From NCBI GenBank assembly GCA_028284345.1, contig JANQRY010000008.1, positions 434,001 to 498,000 on the forward strand: DNA of 64,000 bases. Direction: 5' to 3'. Both the position numbers and the translations under genes were made by a program. This DNA comes from Hyphococcus sp. GTDB lineage: Bacteria > Pseudomonadota > Alphaproteobacteria > Caulobacterales > Parvularculaceae. This document shows, one piece after another, positions 18,536 through 27,188 of this stretch. Position 1 is the stretch's first letter. Every line of letters starts with the position of its first letter. The notes under the pieces were generated by a model that saw only the letters and a list, made by a program, of their open reading frames with translations, had not been told where the DNA came from and made no database searches.

Positions 18536-19468
18536 TCAGTGGTTGAACACCCGGCCCGGCTGGAGTTTCAGCCCGTCGAGGGTGCAGATGGCGACGGCGT
18601 CTTCGTGGAGGACGGCGAGGACGTTCTCGATCACGCCGGCCCGTTCACCGCGCAGGCCCTTGGCCACCGGCGGGGCGATGACCGCCGCCTGGCCGCGCCG
18701 GAGCCGGTCGGCCTGGGGCCCGTCAATCGCCGCCTGGGGCAGTCCGGAAAGGGCAAAGGCGATGGGCAGCAGGGCCTCGTCGCGCGCCTCCGGCGTTTCG
18801 ATTGCTTCAAGGTCGTCGACCGTCACCGCGTCCTCCGCGCGGAACGGGCCCACCGCCGTCCGCCGCAGCGCGGAGACGTGGCCCTCCGTTCCCAGCGCCT
18901 TCGCCATGTCGCGCACCAGGGCGCGCACATAGGCGCCTTTTCCGGTCACCGCCTCGAAGACGGTTTCGTCAGCAGACGGCGCGTCGACGACGTGCAAGTC
19001 GTGGATCGAAATCGTCCGCGCCTCGATAGCGACGCGCTCGCCCTCCCGCGCAATGTCGTAGGCGCGCTCACCGCCGACCTTGACGGCGGAAAACTGCGGC
19101 GGGACCTGTTCGATCTCGCCAATGAACCGATCAAGGACGGCTTCGATCTCATCGCGCGACGGGCGATGATCGGACTGCGCGATGACGTCGCCCTCGCCAT
19201 CGTCGGTCGTCGTCGACGCGCCCCAGCGGGCCGTGAAGCGATAGGTCTTTTCCGCATCCATGATGAACGGCACGGTCTTGGTCGCCTCGCCGAGCGCAAT
19301 CGGCAACACGCCCGTCGCCAGCGGATCGAGCGTGCCGGCGTGGCCGGCCTTTTGCGCCTGAAACAGCCACTTCACCTTGCCGACCCCTTGCGTCGAGCCC
19401 ATGCCCAACGGCTTGTCGAGGATGAGCCAGCCCGATACGGGCCGCCCCTTCTTGCGCCTTCTGCCCAT
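18536..19468 (-). CDS. truB: tRNA pseudouridine(55) synthase
   Basis: TruB makes pseudouridine 55 in the T loop of tRNAs. It starts MGRRRKKGRPVSGWLILDKP. The catalytic Asp is in GHAGTLDPLATGVLPIALGEATK (about residue 45), and KTYRFTARWGASTTTDD and GKGAYVRALVRD follow. The C-terminal part (about 240-310) carries the short PUA-like region. The length is 310 residues. It lies downstream of rbfA in the rimP-pnp operon, as is usual. Confidence 0.96.
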   Translation of the reverse strand: MGRRRKKGRPVSGWLILDKPLGMGSTQGVGKVKWLFQAQKAGHAGTLDPLATGVLPIALGEATKTVPFIMDAEKTYRFTARWGASTTTDDGEGDVIAQSDHRPSRDEIEAVLDRFIGEIEQVPPQFSAVKVGGERAYDIAREGERVAIEARTISIHDLHVVDAPSADETVFEAVTGKGAYVRALVRDMAKALGTEGHVSALRRTAVGPFRAEDAVTVDDLEAIETPEARDEALLPIAFALSGLPQAAIDGPQADRLRRGQAAVIAPPVAKGLRGERAGVIENVLAVLHEDAVAICTLDGLKLQPGRVFNH

Positions 19469-19610
19469 GCGTCGGGCTCCTGATTTTTTGACCTTAGCGT
19501 ACGCGCCGCGGCGCCGGGTTGGACGGGCCGCAGCGAGAGGCGTTCAATCAGGGGCGGCGGCCCGCGTCAAGCGTTGCACTACGCGGGCGGCGCCCGTTGC
19601 TTGAGAAGCT

Positions 19611-20006
19611 TTATTTGTCGCCCAAATCGCGGGCGACGTCCGGCCGCGCAAGCAGGGCGTCGATCCTCTGCGCCTCGGCGAACGTATCGTCGGACAGGAA
19701 TTTGAGGGCCGGCGTGAATTTCATGTCGATCTTCTTGCCGAGGAGCCCGCGAATATGCGGCGCGGCGTGGTTGAGCGCGTCGATAACTTCCTCCTGATGC
19801 GCGCCGCCCAACGGCGCGGCGAAAACGGAGGCGTTTTTCAAGTCCGGCGACACCCGCACTTCCGAGACCGTGACCGAAACGCCGCTCAACGCCGGTTCGC
19901 GAAACCCTTCGCGCTGGAGGATTTCCACAAGAGCGTGACGGATCAGCTCGCCGGCGCGAAGCTGGCGCTGGGTGGGGCCTTTTGAGGAGGTGAAGCGTTT
20001 TGACAT
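19611..20006 (-). CDS. rbfA: 30S ribosome-binding factor A
   Basis: RbfA assists late 16S maturation and cold adaptation. The 131-residue protein has the KH-like fold pattern: QRQLRAGELIRHALVEILQR, VSVTVSEVRVSPDLKNASVF, then IRGLLGKKIDMKFTPALKFL with the conserved TPxLxF. It ends in a short charged tail. It sits directly after infB in the operon, with truB 140 bases downstream. Confidence 0.95.
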   Translation of the reverse strand: MSKRFTSSKGPTQRQLRAGELIRHALVEILQREGFREPALSGVSVTVSEVRVSPDLKNASVFAAPLGGAHQEEVIDALNHAAPHIRGLLGKKIDMKFTPALKFLSDDTFAEAQRIDALLARPDVARDLGDK

Positions 20007-20064
20007 GGACGAAAATGTAAGGAGCCGCGGGCCTTTCGAAAACCCCCGGCCCTTTTCAGCCGCG

Positions 20065-22659
20065 CTATAGCGTCCGCGTCACCTTCTCGACGCGGAAGCA
20101 TTCGATGACGTCGCCGACTTTCATGTCTTCGTAGTTGGCGAAGCTCATGCCGCATTCCTGGCCCGCGGGCACCTCATTGACATCGTCCTTGAAGCGCTTG
20201 AGCTGCGAGAGTTCGCCCTCGTGAATGACGACCTCGTCGCGGATAAGGCGGACCTTGGCGCCGCGTTCGACTTTGCCTTCCGTAACGCGGCAGCCGGCGA
20301 CCTTGCCGTGTTTCGAAATCGAGAAGACTTCGAGGATTTCCGCATTCCCGAGGAAGGTTTCGCGCAGCTCCGGATCGAGCATGCCGGAGAGCGTGCCCTT
20401 GAGATCGTCGAGGAGGTCGTAGATCACCGAATAATAGCGGATTTCAACGCCCGAGCGCTCGGCTTCGTCGCGCGCCTGCTTGTTGGCGCGGACATTGAAG
20501 CCGATGACCGGCGCGTTCGACGCCTGCGCCAGAATGACGTCGCTTTCCGAAACGCCGCCGACGCCCGTATGGAGGACGCGCACGCGCACTTCGTCCGTAG
20601 ACATCTTTTCGAGCGCGCCGACAATCGCTTCGACGGAGCCTTGCACGTCGCCCTTGATGACGATCGGCAGTTCCTTGATTTCCGAATCCTGAAGCTGCGC
20701 CATCATCTGCTCCAGCGAGGTGCCGGAGGTTTTCGCCGCTTCTTTCTCGCGGCGCTGGCGGGCGCGGAACTCGGCGACTTCGCGGGCGCGGGCTTCCGTC
20801 TCCACAACGTAGAACTGATCGCCCGGCTCCGGCACGCCGTTGAGGCCGAGAACCTCGACCGGGTAGGCGGGGCCGGCTTCCTTGACCTGAGCGCCCTTAT
20901 CGTCGGCCATGGCGCGAACCTTGCCCCATTCCGAACCCACAACAACGATGTCGGAGCGTTTCAGCGTGCCGCGCTCGACGAGGAACGTCGCAACGGCGCC
21001 GCGGCCCTTGTCGAGACGGGCTTCGACGACGGCGCCTTCCGCGGCGCGGGAAGGATTGGCTTGGAGCTCCAAGAGCTCCGCCTGCAACAAAATCGCGTCC
21101 TGCAATCCGTCAAGATTGGTTTTCTTGAGGGCGGACACCTCAATGTCCTGCACGTCCCCGCCCATGCTTTCGACCTGAATCTCATGCTGCAGGAGGTCGG
21201 TGCGCACCTTGTTCGGGTCGGCGTCGGGCTTATCGACCTTGTTGATGGCGACAATGATCGGAACGCCCGCCGCCTTGGCGTGGCTGATCGCTTCTTCCGT
21301 CTGCGGCATAATCGAATCGTCCGCCGCCACCACCAGGATGATGATGTCGGTGACGTCCGCGCCGCGAGCGCGCATCTGCGTGAAAGCGGCGTGGCCCGGC
21401 GTATCGAGGAAGGTGATCTTGCCCTTCTTGCCGAGATCGATCTGATAGGCGCCGATATGCTGGGTGATGCCGCCCGCTTCGCCGGCGACCACGTCGGTCT
21501 GGCGCATGGCGTCGAGGAGCGATGTCTTGCCGTGGTCGACGTGGCCCATGATCGTCACGACCGGCGGGCGCGGCTTCATGTCTTTTTCCGCATCCGCGTC
21601 GCCGCCGAGGCCCTCTTCGACATCGGATTCGGAAACGCGCTTGACCGTGTGGCCGAGATCTTCGGCGACAAGCTGGGCCGTGTCGGCGTCAAGGACGGCG
21701 TTGGCCGTGACCATCTGGCCCTGTTTCATCAGTTCCTTGACGAGTTCAACCGCCCGCATGGACATGCGCGCGGCAAGGTCCTGCACCGTGATTGTTTCCG
21801 GGATCGTCACGTCGCGGACGATCCGATCGGAGCCGCCGCGTTTCTGGCGCGCCAGCTTTTCGCGCTCGCGCGCGCGCTTGACCGAAGCGAGCGAACGCTG
21901 ACGTTCCTCATCGTCCAGTGCATTGGCGATGGTCAGCTTGCCGGTGCGCCGGCGCGCCGGTTCTTTTGATTTCGAACTGCGGTCGTCGACGGCGGATTTG
22001 CGCCGCGTCTTGATACGGCCGCCAAGCTGCGCCAGCGGATTGTCCGGATCGTCCTCGGTGCGTTTTTCCGTTTCGGCGTCTTTCGTTTTCGCGCGGGCGT
22101 CGGACTTCGCCGCGTTTCGTTTCTTGCGTTCGGCCTCTTCTTCTTCGAGGGCGGCGCGCGCGGCGTCTTCCGCCTTGCGACGCTCTTCGGCCTCCTTGGC
22201 GCGTTTGGCGTCCTCTTCCGCAACACGCTTGCGCTCAACGTCGAGCTTCGCGCGTTCTTCCGCTTCGCGCGCCTCGCGCTCAGCCCGTTCAGCCGCTTCG
22301 CGTTTGTCGCGCTCGGCCTTGTCCCGGCGCGACTTGGCGAGCGCTTCCGCGCGCGCAACCTTTTCGTCTTCGGAAAGCGTTTTGAGGACGGCGCCTTTTT
22401 TCTTGGCCGCTTCCTCAGCCGGCGCCGGCGCCGCTTTTTTCTCTTTTACCGGCGCAGCCGCCTTTTCGGGCGCAGCCTTTTCCGCCGCCTCGCCGCCTTT
22501 TTTTGGCGTCAGGACGCGCCGGCGCTTGGTCTCGACCACGACCGTCTTCGAACGACCGTGAGAGAAGCTCTGCTTCACGGCGCCCGTTTCCGTCCGGCGC
22601 AAGGTCAGCGGCTTGCGGCGCGGGCGGGTCTTTTCTTCAGTTTCGACGTCGTCGCTCAT
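20065..22659 (-). CDS. infB: Translation initiation factor IF-2
   Basis: IF-2 is the GTPase that brings formyl-Met-tRNA to the 30S subunit. The 864-residue protein has a long N-terminal part (about 1-330) rich in Lys, Glu, Ala and Arg, predicted coiled coil ([20 protein letters not shown] and similar), and an IF2_N domain (about 275-330, [20 protein letters not shown]). The G domain starts near 365: G1 [15 protein letters not shown]3 [11 protein letters not shown]4 NKVDKP. Domains II to IV follow, ending with [20 protein letters not shown]. Alphaproteobacterial IF-2 is often this long. It is in the middle of the rimP-pnp operon. Confidence 0.97.
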   Translation of the reverse strand: MSDDVETEEKTRPRRKPLTLRRTETGAVKQSFSHGRSKTVVVETKRRRVLTPKKGGEAAEKAAPEKAAAPVKEKKAAPAPAEEAAKKKGAVLKTLSEDEKVARAEALAKSRRDKAERDKREAAERAEREAREAEERAKLDVERKRVAEEDAKRAKEAEERRKAEDAARAALEEEEAERKKRNAAKSDARAKTKDAETEKRTEDDPDNPLAQLGGRIKTRRKSAVDDRSSKSKEPARRRTGKLTIANALDDEERQRSLASVKRAREREKLARQKRGGSDRIVRDVTIPETITVQDLAARMSMRAVELVKELMKQGQMVTANAVLDADTAQLVAEDLGHTVKRVSESDVEEGLGGDADAEKDMKPRPPVVTIMGHVDHGKTSLLDAMRQTDVVAGEAGGITQHIGAYQIDLGKKGKITFLDTPGHAAFTQMRARGADVTDIIILVVAADDSIMPQTEEAISHAKAAGVPIIVAINKVDKPDADPNKVRTDLLQHEIQVESMGGDVQDIEVSALKKTNLDGLQDAILLQAELLELQANPSRAAEGAVVEARLDKGRGAVATFLVERGTLKRSDIVVVGSEWGKVRAMADDKGAQVKEAGPAYPVEVLGLNGVPEPGDQFYVVETEARAREVAEFRARQRREKEAAKTSGTSLEQMMAQLQDSEIKELPIVIKGDVQGSVEAIVGALEKMSTDEVRVRVLHTGVGGVSESDVILAQASNAPVIGFNVRANKQARDEAERSGVEIRYYSVIYDLLDDLKGTLSGMLDPELRETFLGNAEILEVFSISKHGKVAGCRVTEGKVERGAKVRLIRDEVVIHEGELSQLKRFKDDVNEVPAGQECGMSFANYEDMKVGDVIECFRVEKVTRTL

Positions 22660-22805
22660 TCAAACTCCAGATTGCGCCTGACCCTTGCTCGGTTGAGCCG
22701 CGCCAGACGCGCTTTCAATATTGCCGCGGCAATTCCGCCGCTCTTTCCATCGAAAGCCGGTCATGGACATACAGTCCAAACCGGCCGGGGTCCACTTCGA
22801 AACCC

Positions 22806-23426
22806 CTATTCCGCCTCCTTCGCCGCCCCGGCCGTCCGATAGGCGGCGAGGCGCTGAGCGGCCCTTTCAAACCGCGCCGCCGACGGTCCCGCCATGATCG
22901 CCGCGTGGACGGCGTCCTGACCGAGCGCGGCGGATAGTTCGGACCGCGTAAAAAGCGCATAACGCGCGACGCCTTTGGCGAGCGCGGCGAGTTTGTCGCA
23001 TCCGTCATCGGCGCCGTCGGACGCCGCAATCAGAACAGACGCCTTCTTCGCCTTCAGCGCGGCGCGCGTCTTTTCGAAACCCACCACCGCATCGCCGCAG
23101 CGACGCGCCAGCCCCAGCGCCGACAAGGCTGCTTTCGCAAACCCGGCGTCGACCTGCGCGCCGAGATCAGCGGGCGTTTCCGCCGGCGCCTTGAACGCTC
23201 TTGCAAAGAGGCGCCGATGCACAGCGGTGTCCACCATGTCCCGGCGCGCCGTCACCCAGGCGCCGCGACCGGGAAGCTTGCTCGAAAAATCGGGCGCAAC
23301 GACGCCTTCCGGCGACAGGACGAACCGGATCAGCCCGTCAGGCGCACCGCTCTCCCCGGCGACAATGCATCGCCGTTCACGGCCGTCATCGGGAGGCGGT
23401 CGTTTCTGTTCAAGCGCTTGCGCCAG
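22806..23426 (-). CDS. ylxR: YlxR/DUF448 RNA-binding protein with C-terminal L7Ae-like domain; start uncertain
   Basis: The frame reads RERRCIVAGESGAPDGLIRF, then FSSKLPGRGAWVTARRD: the DUF448 (YlxR) signature. An Ala-rich C-terminal half with GFEKTRAALKAKKASVLIAA resembles the L7Ae/L30e fold usual in alphaproteobacterial YlxR. The frame is open from 23519 to 22806, but between 23519 and the GTG at 23255 there is no ATG, GTG or TTG. GTG 23255 would cut off the whole conserved N-terminus. A CTG pair at 23424-23429, just after GGAGG inside the nusA 3' end, is the best non-standard candidate and is used here. A sequencing frameshift is the other explanation. It lies between nusA and infB, its normal place. 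Confidence 0.72.
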   Translation of the reverse strand: MAQALEQKRPPPDDGRERRCIVAGESGAPDGLIRFVLSPEGVVAPDFSSKLPGRGAWVTARRDMVDTAVHRRLFARAFKAPAETPADLGAQVDAGFAKAALSALGLARRCGDAVVGFEKTRAALKAKKASVLIAASDGADDGCDKLAALAKGVARYALFTRSELSAALGQDAVHAAIMAGPSAARFERAAQRLAAYRTAGAAKEAE

Positions 23427-25047
23427 CAGCGGCCTCCGCTTCTTCTTCAGCAGCCGCGGCGGCGGCCTCTTCTTCCGCGCGCATGGCGACCAGTTCTTCT
23501 TCCGTGACCCAACCGGCCGTCACCCGCGCGCGCATGATCATGGCTTCCGCGTCTTCGGCGGAAAGCCCATAGGGCTCAAGAATGCCGTCATAATGTTTGC
23601 GCTCGCCATCGACCCGCTCGGTCCAGCCGACGAGATCGTCAGTGACGCAACCGGCGAAGTCTTCCAGCGATTTGACATCGTTCTCGCCGAGCGAAACGAT
23701 CATCTTAAGATCGAGCCCCTCGACATTCAGAATATCGTCGGCGACGCCAAGCTCTTTGCGTTTTTCGTCGAGCTTTTTGTTTTCTTCCTCGATGAATTCG
23801 CGCGCCCGCGTTTGCAGTTCCTGCGCCGTCTCTTCATCGAGACCGTCGATTTCAGCGAGTTCTTCGAGGTCGACAAAGGCGATTTCCTCAATGCGCGTGA
23901 AGCCTTCGGACACCAGAAGACCGGCCATCATGTCGTCCACATCGAGGCCTTCCATGAAGCGTTCCGAACGCCGCTTGAATTCTTCCTGACGTTTGGCGCT
24001 TTCTTCCTCCTCGGTCATGATGTCGATCTCGTAGCCGGAAAGCTGCGAGGCGAGACGCACATTCTGACCGCGCCGGCCGATGGCGAGGGACAATTGCTCG
24101 TCGGGCACCACGACCTCGATGCGCTCCAGCTCTTCATCGAGCACGACTTTGGTGACTTCCGCCGGGGCGAGCGCATTGACGACAAAGGTCGCGTCGTCCG
24201 GCGAGAAGGGCACAATGTCGATTTTCTCGCCGCCCAGTTCGTTGACGACCGCCTGCACGCGGGACCCGCGCATGCCGACGCAGGCGCCGACCGGGTCAAT
24301 CCCCGGATCGTTCGACATGACGCCGATCTTGGCGCGGCTGCCTGGGTCGCGAGCGACCGCCTTGATCTCGATGACGCCGTCATAGACTTCCGGCACTTCC
24401 TGCTCGAAGAGCTTGGCCATGAATTGCGGATGGGCGCGGGAGAGAAAGATTTGCGGCCCCCGCGTTTCCCGCCGCACGTCAAGGATATAGGCGCGCACGC
24501 GCTCGCCATTGCGATAGTTTTCCCGCGGCAATTGCTGGTCGCGGCGGATAATCGCTTCGGCCTTGCCGAGATCGACAATCACATGGCCATATTCGACGCG
24601 TTTGATAATGCCGTTGATGATCTCGCCGACGCGGTCCTTGAAATCTTCATACTGACGTTCGCGCTCAGCGTCGCGGACCTTTTGCGTAATGACCTGTTTC
24701 GCCGCCATGGCCGCCACGCGGCCAAAGTCGATCGGCGGCAGGGGCTCCGACATAAAGTCGCCAAGTTCGGCTTCCGGATTGCGCTGGCGCGCGTCCTCAA
24801 TCGCGATTTCGGCGGAGTCGTTTTCGATCTCTTCCACCACTTCCAGCAGGCGCCAGAGTTTCGTTTCGCCGGTCTGCGGATTGATCTCGGCGCGGACATT
24901 CGTTTCATGGCCGTAGCGCGAGCGCGCCGCGCGGGCGAGCGCGTCTTCCATGGCGTCGATGACAAGGCTCTTGTCGATCGACTTTTCGCGCGCAACCGCG
25001 TCGGCAATCTGAATCAGCTCCAGCTTGTTGGCGCTAATCGCGTTCAT
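23410..25047 (-). CDS. nusA: Transcription termination/antitermination factor NusA
   Basis: NusA binds RNA polymerase and controls pausing, termination and antitermination. Domains of the 545-residue protein: NusA N-terminal domain (about 1-130, MNAISANKLELIQIADAVAR), S1 (about 135-205, GEIINGIIKRVEYGHVIVDL), KH1 and KH2 (about 205-350, RGSRVQAVVNELGGEKIDIV and AIGRRGQNVRLASQLSG), and two C-terminal helix-hairpin-helix repeats (about 370-500, the first with DDMMAGLLVSEGFTRIEEIA). The Glu/Ala-rich tail overlaps the probable ylxR start. The nusA start overlaps the rimP end by 14 bases. Confidence 0.97.
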   Translation of the reverse strand: MNAISANKLELIQIADAVAREKSIDKSLVIDAMEDALARAARSRYGHETNVRAEINPQTGETKLWRLLEVVEEIENDSAEIAIEDARQRNPEAELGDFMSEPLPPIDFGRVAAMAAKQVITQKVRDAERERQYEDFKDRVGEIINGIIKRVEYGHVIVDLGKAEAIIRRDQQLPRENYRNGERVRAYILDVRRETRGPQIFLSRAHPQFMAKLFEQEVPEVYDGVIEIKAVARDPGSRAKIGVMSNDPGIDPVGACVGMRGSRVQAVVNELGGEKIDIVPFSPDDATFVVNALAPAEVTKVVLDEELERIEVVVPDEQLSLAIGRRGQNVRLASQLSGYEIDIMTEEEESAKRQEEFKRRSERFMEGLDVDDMMAGLLVSEGFTRIEEIAFVDLEELAEIDGLDEETAQELQTRAREFIEEENKKLDEKRKELGVADDILNVEGLDLKMIVSLGENDVKSLEDFAGCVTDDLVGWTERVDGERKHYDGILEPYGLSAEDAEAMIMRARVTAGWVTEEELVAMRAEEEAAAAAAEEEAEAAAGASA

Positions 25048-25600
25048 GGATGGTCTCCATCATCTCTTCGTCTCCTTCGCCGACGGATGCGGCGTCTTTG
25101 GGTTGGGTCGAGCCCGCTTTGAGGCTCTCCCGGATCAAGTCTTCGGTCAGCACGAGTTTGGCGCTGGCGATCCAGTCGAGAGGGAACAGCGCCGTCTCCG
25201 TTTCCTCATCAATGTCAAACGCCACCTTGCCGTCATCGACGCCGGCGACAACGCCGGAAAAGCGCTTGCGGCCCTCAACAAGGCGGTTGAGTTCAAGCTT
25301 TGCAGGCCAGCCCCGCCAGTCCTCGAAGTCCTTAAGGCGCACTAGCGGCCGGTCGATCCCCGGCGAGGAAACCTCCAGATTGTAGTTCCCCTCGATGGGG
25401 TCGGCCTCGTCGAGCACAGGCGAGAGAGCGCGGGAAAGCCGCGCGCAGTCTTCCGCGCTCATCGTATGATCGGCGCGCTCGGCCATGACCTGCAGCGTTT
25501 TCGTCTTGCCGCCGGTGACGCGCACGCGCACCAGCTCGAACCCGGCGCTCTTTACAACCGGCTCGATCAGGGCGTTCAGGCGTTCCTCTTGCAGCGTCAA
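25034..25600 (-). CDS. rimP: Ribosome maturation factor RimP
   Basis: RimP assists 30S assembly. The 188-residue protein starts MTLQEERLNALIEPVVKSAG and carries ELVRVRVTGGKTKTLQVMAE and the family motif YNLEVSSPGIDRPL in the centre, then a C-terminal SH3-like domain (RFSGVVAGVDDGKVAFDID). It is the first gene of the rimP-nusA-ylxR-infB operon. A strong GC hairpin lies just upstream of it (25623-25655), so its mRNA leader or an upstream transcript passes through that structure. Confidence 0.95.
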   Translation of the reverse strand: MTLQEERLNALIEPVVKSAGFELVRVRVTGGKTKTLQVMAERADHTMSAEDCARLSRALSPVLDEADPIEGNYNLEVSSPGIDRPLVRLKDFEDWRGWPAKLELNRLVEGRKRFSGVVAGVDDGKVAFDIDEETETALFPLDWIASAKLVLTEDLIRESLKAGSTQPKDAASVGEGDEEMMETIHERD

Positions 25601-25622
25601 AGGGCCTCTTTATCAACGAAAA

Positions 25623-25655
25623 AGCGGGCCCCGCGGGGCCCGCTTTCGATTTTTC
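25623..25655. terminator. GC hairpin with T-runs on both sides, upstream of rimP
   Basis: AGCGGGCCCCGCGGGGCCCGCT is a perfect 11-bp palindrome (25623-25644). On the plus strand it is followed by TTCGATTTTTCG. On the minus strand it is followed by TTTTTCG. It can therefore terminate in either direction. No gene ends here: rimP (minus) starts 22 bases to the left and the DUF2937 gene (plus) starts 150 bases to the right. It may insulate the divergent units or act as an attenuator in the rimP leader. Confidence 0.7.
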
Positions 25656-25797
25656 GAATAGCGTTTGGGCGACATATAGGGCGCCGGAGGGGCTTTGTCA
25701 GCCCCGCCGGCGCGGTTTTCAGGTGGATTTCCAGCCCGCTTTCCGTCAGACTTCGGCCCATTGGGGGCTGTTGACGGGTTATGAGGGGTCAAACGTC

Positions 25798-26289
25798 ATG
25801 GGGCGGTTTTTAGCATTTGTTCTGGGCGTCGCCGGCGCGCTGATTGCGAGCCAGGGACCGAGCTTTACGCTGCAATATATGCAGAACGTTCAAGGCCGGG
25901 TCGACGAATTGACGGCCATCGTCGAGACGCAGGAAGCGGAAATCCGCGATCATGGCTACACCCGCGAAAAAGCGATGAACGAGTGCAAGACGGCGACGAA
26001 CCTGCTCGACGCGTTCTGCACCAATTACCGCATGGCGGTCGAACGCCTCGAATATCTGACCGTTCATCTGGCCGAACTCGAAGCGGCGACGGACTATGTG
26101 CGCCCGCTCGTTCTCGCGCGCGCCTATGATCGCGGCATTGCGATGTCCGTGCGCGAACAATTCGAGCCCGCCGTACCGACGACGCTCCATGGCGCGGTTT
26201 ACGCCGGCGGCGGTTTCGCCGTCGCCTGGGGCCTGCCGCTGGTGATTTTTTCCATCCTCGGCGGCATGTTCGGCGGCGGTCGGCGCTAG
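25798..26289 (+). CDS. DUF2937 family membrane protein
   Basis: A 163-residue protein. An N-terminal membrane segment ([20 protein letters not shown]) leads to the family-typical [20 protein letters not shown], then a helical domain with two Cys (about 62 and 75) and a second membrane segment near 138-158 ending GGMFGGGRR. The function is unknown. ATG 25798 is preceded by GAGGGG at a fitting distance; the longer frame from 25723 lacks a good site. The end overlaps the convergent ttcA by 4 bases. It is not part of the usual synteny around rimP. Confidence 0.8.
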   Translation: MGRFLAFVLGVAGALIASQGPSFTLQYMQNVQGRVDELTAIVETQEAEIRDHGYTREKAMNECKTATNLLDAFCTNYRMAVERLEYLTVHLAELEAATDYVRPLVLARAYDRGIAMSVREQFEPAVPTTLHGAVYAGGGFAVAWGLPLVIFSILGGMFGGGRR

Positions 26290-27143
26290 GACTTTTCAAG
26301 CCCGAGGAAATCCCAGATGCGGCCGTCCGCGAGATGGCTCGGCCGCACATTCTGCAAAGCGCGGAACATCACCTCCCGCCGGCCCGGCGAACGCGCCTCC
26401 CATTCGTCGAGCAGGCGCTTCATGGCGACGCGCTGCAGCCCGTCCTGCGAACCGCAGAGATTGCAGGGGATGATGGGGAATTCCATGGCTGCGGCGAATC
26501 TCTCTATGCCCTTCTCCGCACACTGAAGAAGCGGGCGCAAGACGAAGAGATCGCCCTCGTCATTGACGAGCTTCGGCGGCATGGCGGCCAGCCGGCCGCC
26601 ATGGAACAGGTTCATCATGAAGGTCTCTAACGCGTCGTCGCGATGATGCCCCAGCACAATGGCGTCGCAGGCTTCCTCGCGCGCGACCCGGTAGAGAATG
26701 CCGCGCCGGAGCCGTGAACACAGCGAACAATAGGTCCGTCCTTCGGGGACCTTATCGGTGACAATCGAATAGGTGTCCTCAGTGATGATGCGGTGATCGA
26801 CGCCGAGGTTTTCAAGGTAATCCGGCAAGATATGTTTCGGAAAGCCAGGCTGGCCCTGATCGAGATTGCAAGCGACAAGCTCCGCCTTAAGCGCGCCCTG
26901 CCATTTCAGATCCATCAGCGCGGCGAGCAGCGTGTAGCTGTCCTTGCCGCCGGAAAGGCAGACGAGCCAGCGTTGCGGGCGCCCGTCCTGTTGCGGGGCG
27001 TCGAGGCCGAAGCGCGCAATCGTGTCCTGGGTCTGGCGCAGGATGCGTTTGCGCAGCTTGCGGAAAGTGACGCTGTCCGGCGCGCGCCCATAAACTCGCG
27101 GTCGGTTTGCGATTGCCGCGCTATCTTCTGTGGTGATCGCCAT
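26286..27143 (-). CDS. ttcA: tRNA 2-thiocytidine(32) synthetase
   Basis: TtcA thiolates C32 of some tRNAs with ATP and a [4Fe-4S] cluster. It shows the PP-loop [15 protein letters not shown] (about residue 60), the cluster motif [15 protein letters not shown] (CxxC), a third Cys in [14 protein letters not shown], and [21 protein letters not shown] use ATG 27143 ([15 protein letters not shown]); a TTG at 27176 would add 11 residues without a ribosome-binding site. The C-terminal end overlaps the DUF2937 gene by 4 bases. It follows the CE15-type esterase gene by about 45 bases. Confidence 0.93.
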   Translation of the reverse strand: MAITTEDSAAIANRPRVYGRAPDSVTFRKLRKRILRQTQDTIARFGLDAPQQDGRPQRWLVCLSGGKDSYTLLAALMDLKWQGALKAELVACNLDQGQPGFPKHILPDYLENLGVDHRIITEDTYSIVTDKVPEGRTYCSLCSRLRRGILYRVAREEACDAIVLGHHRDDALETFMMNLFHGGRLAAMPPKLVNDEGDLFVLRPLLQCAEKGIERFAAAMEFPIIPCNLCGSQDGLQRVAMKRLLDEWEARSPGRREVMFRALQNVRPSHLADGRIWDFLGLEKS

Positions 27144-27188
27144 CGCCGAAACGCCTTTGCTAACGCGTTCGGTCAACCACGAACGAGG

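Noticed and set aside
20221-21969. 582-codon plus-strand frame opposite infB
   Set aside because: It overlaps the conserved GTPase domain of infB on the other strand and is an antisense shadow with no recognisable domain.
22975-25122. 715-codon plus-strand frame opposite nusA
   Set aside because: The content mirrors nusA codons; composition is Asp/Phe/His-rich in a shadow pattern and no known domain is visible.
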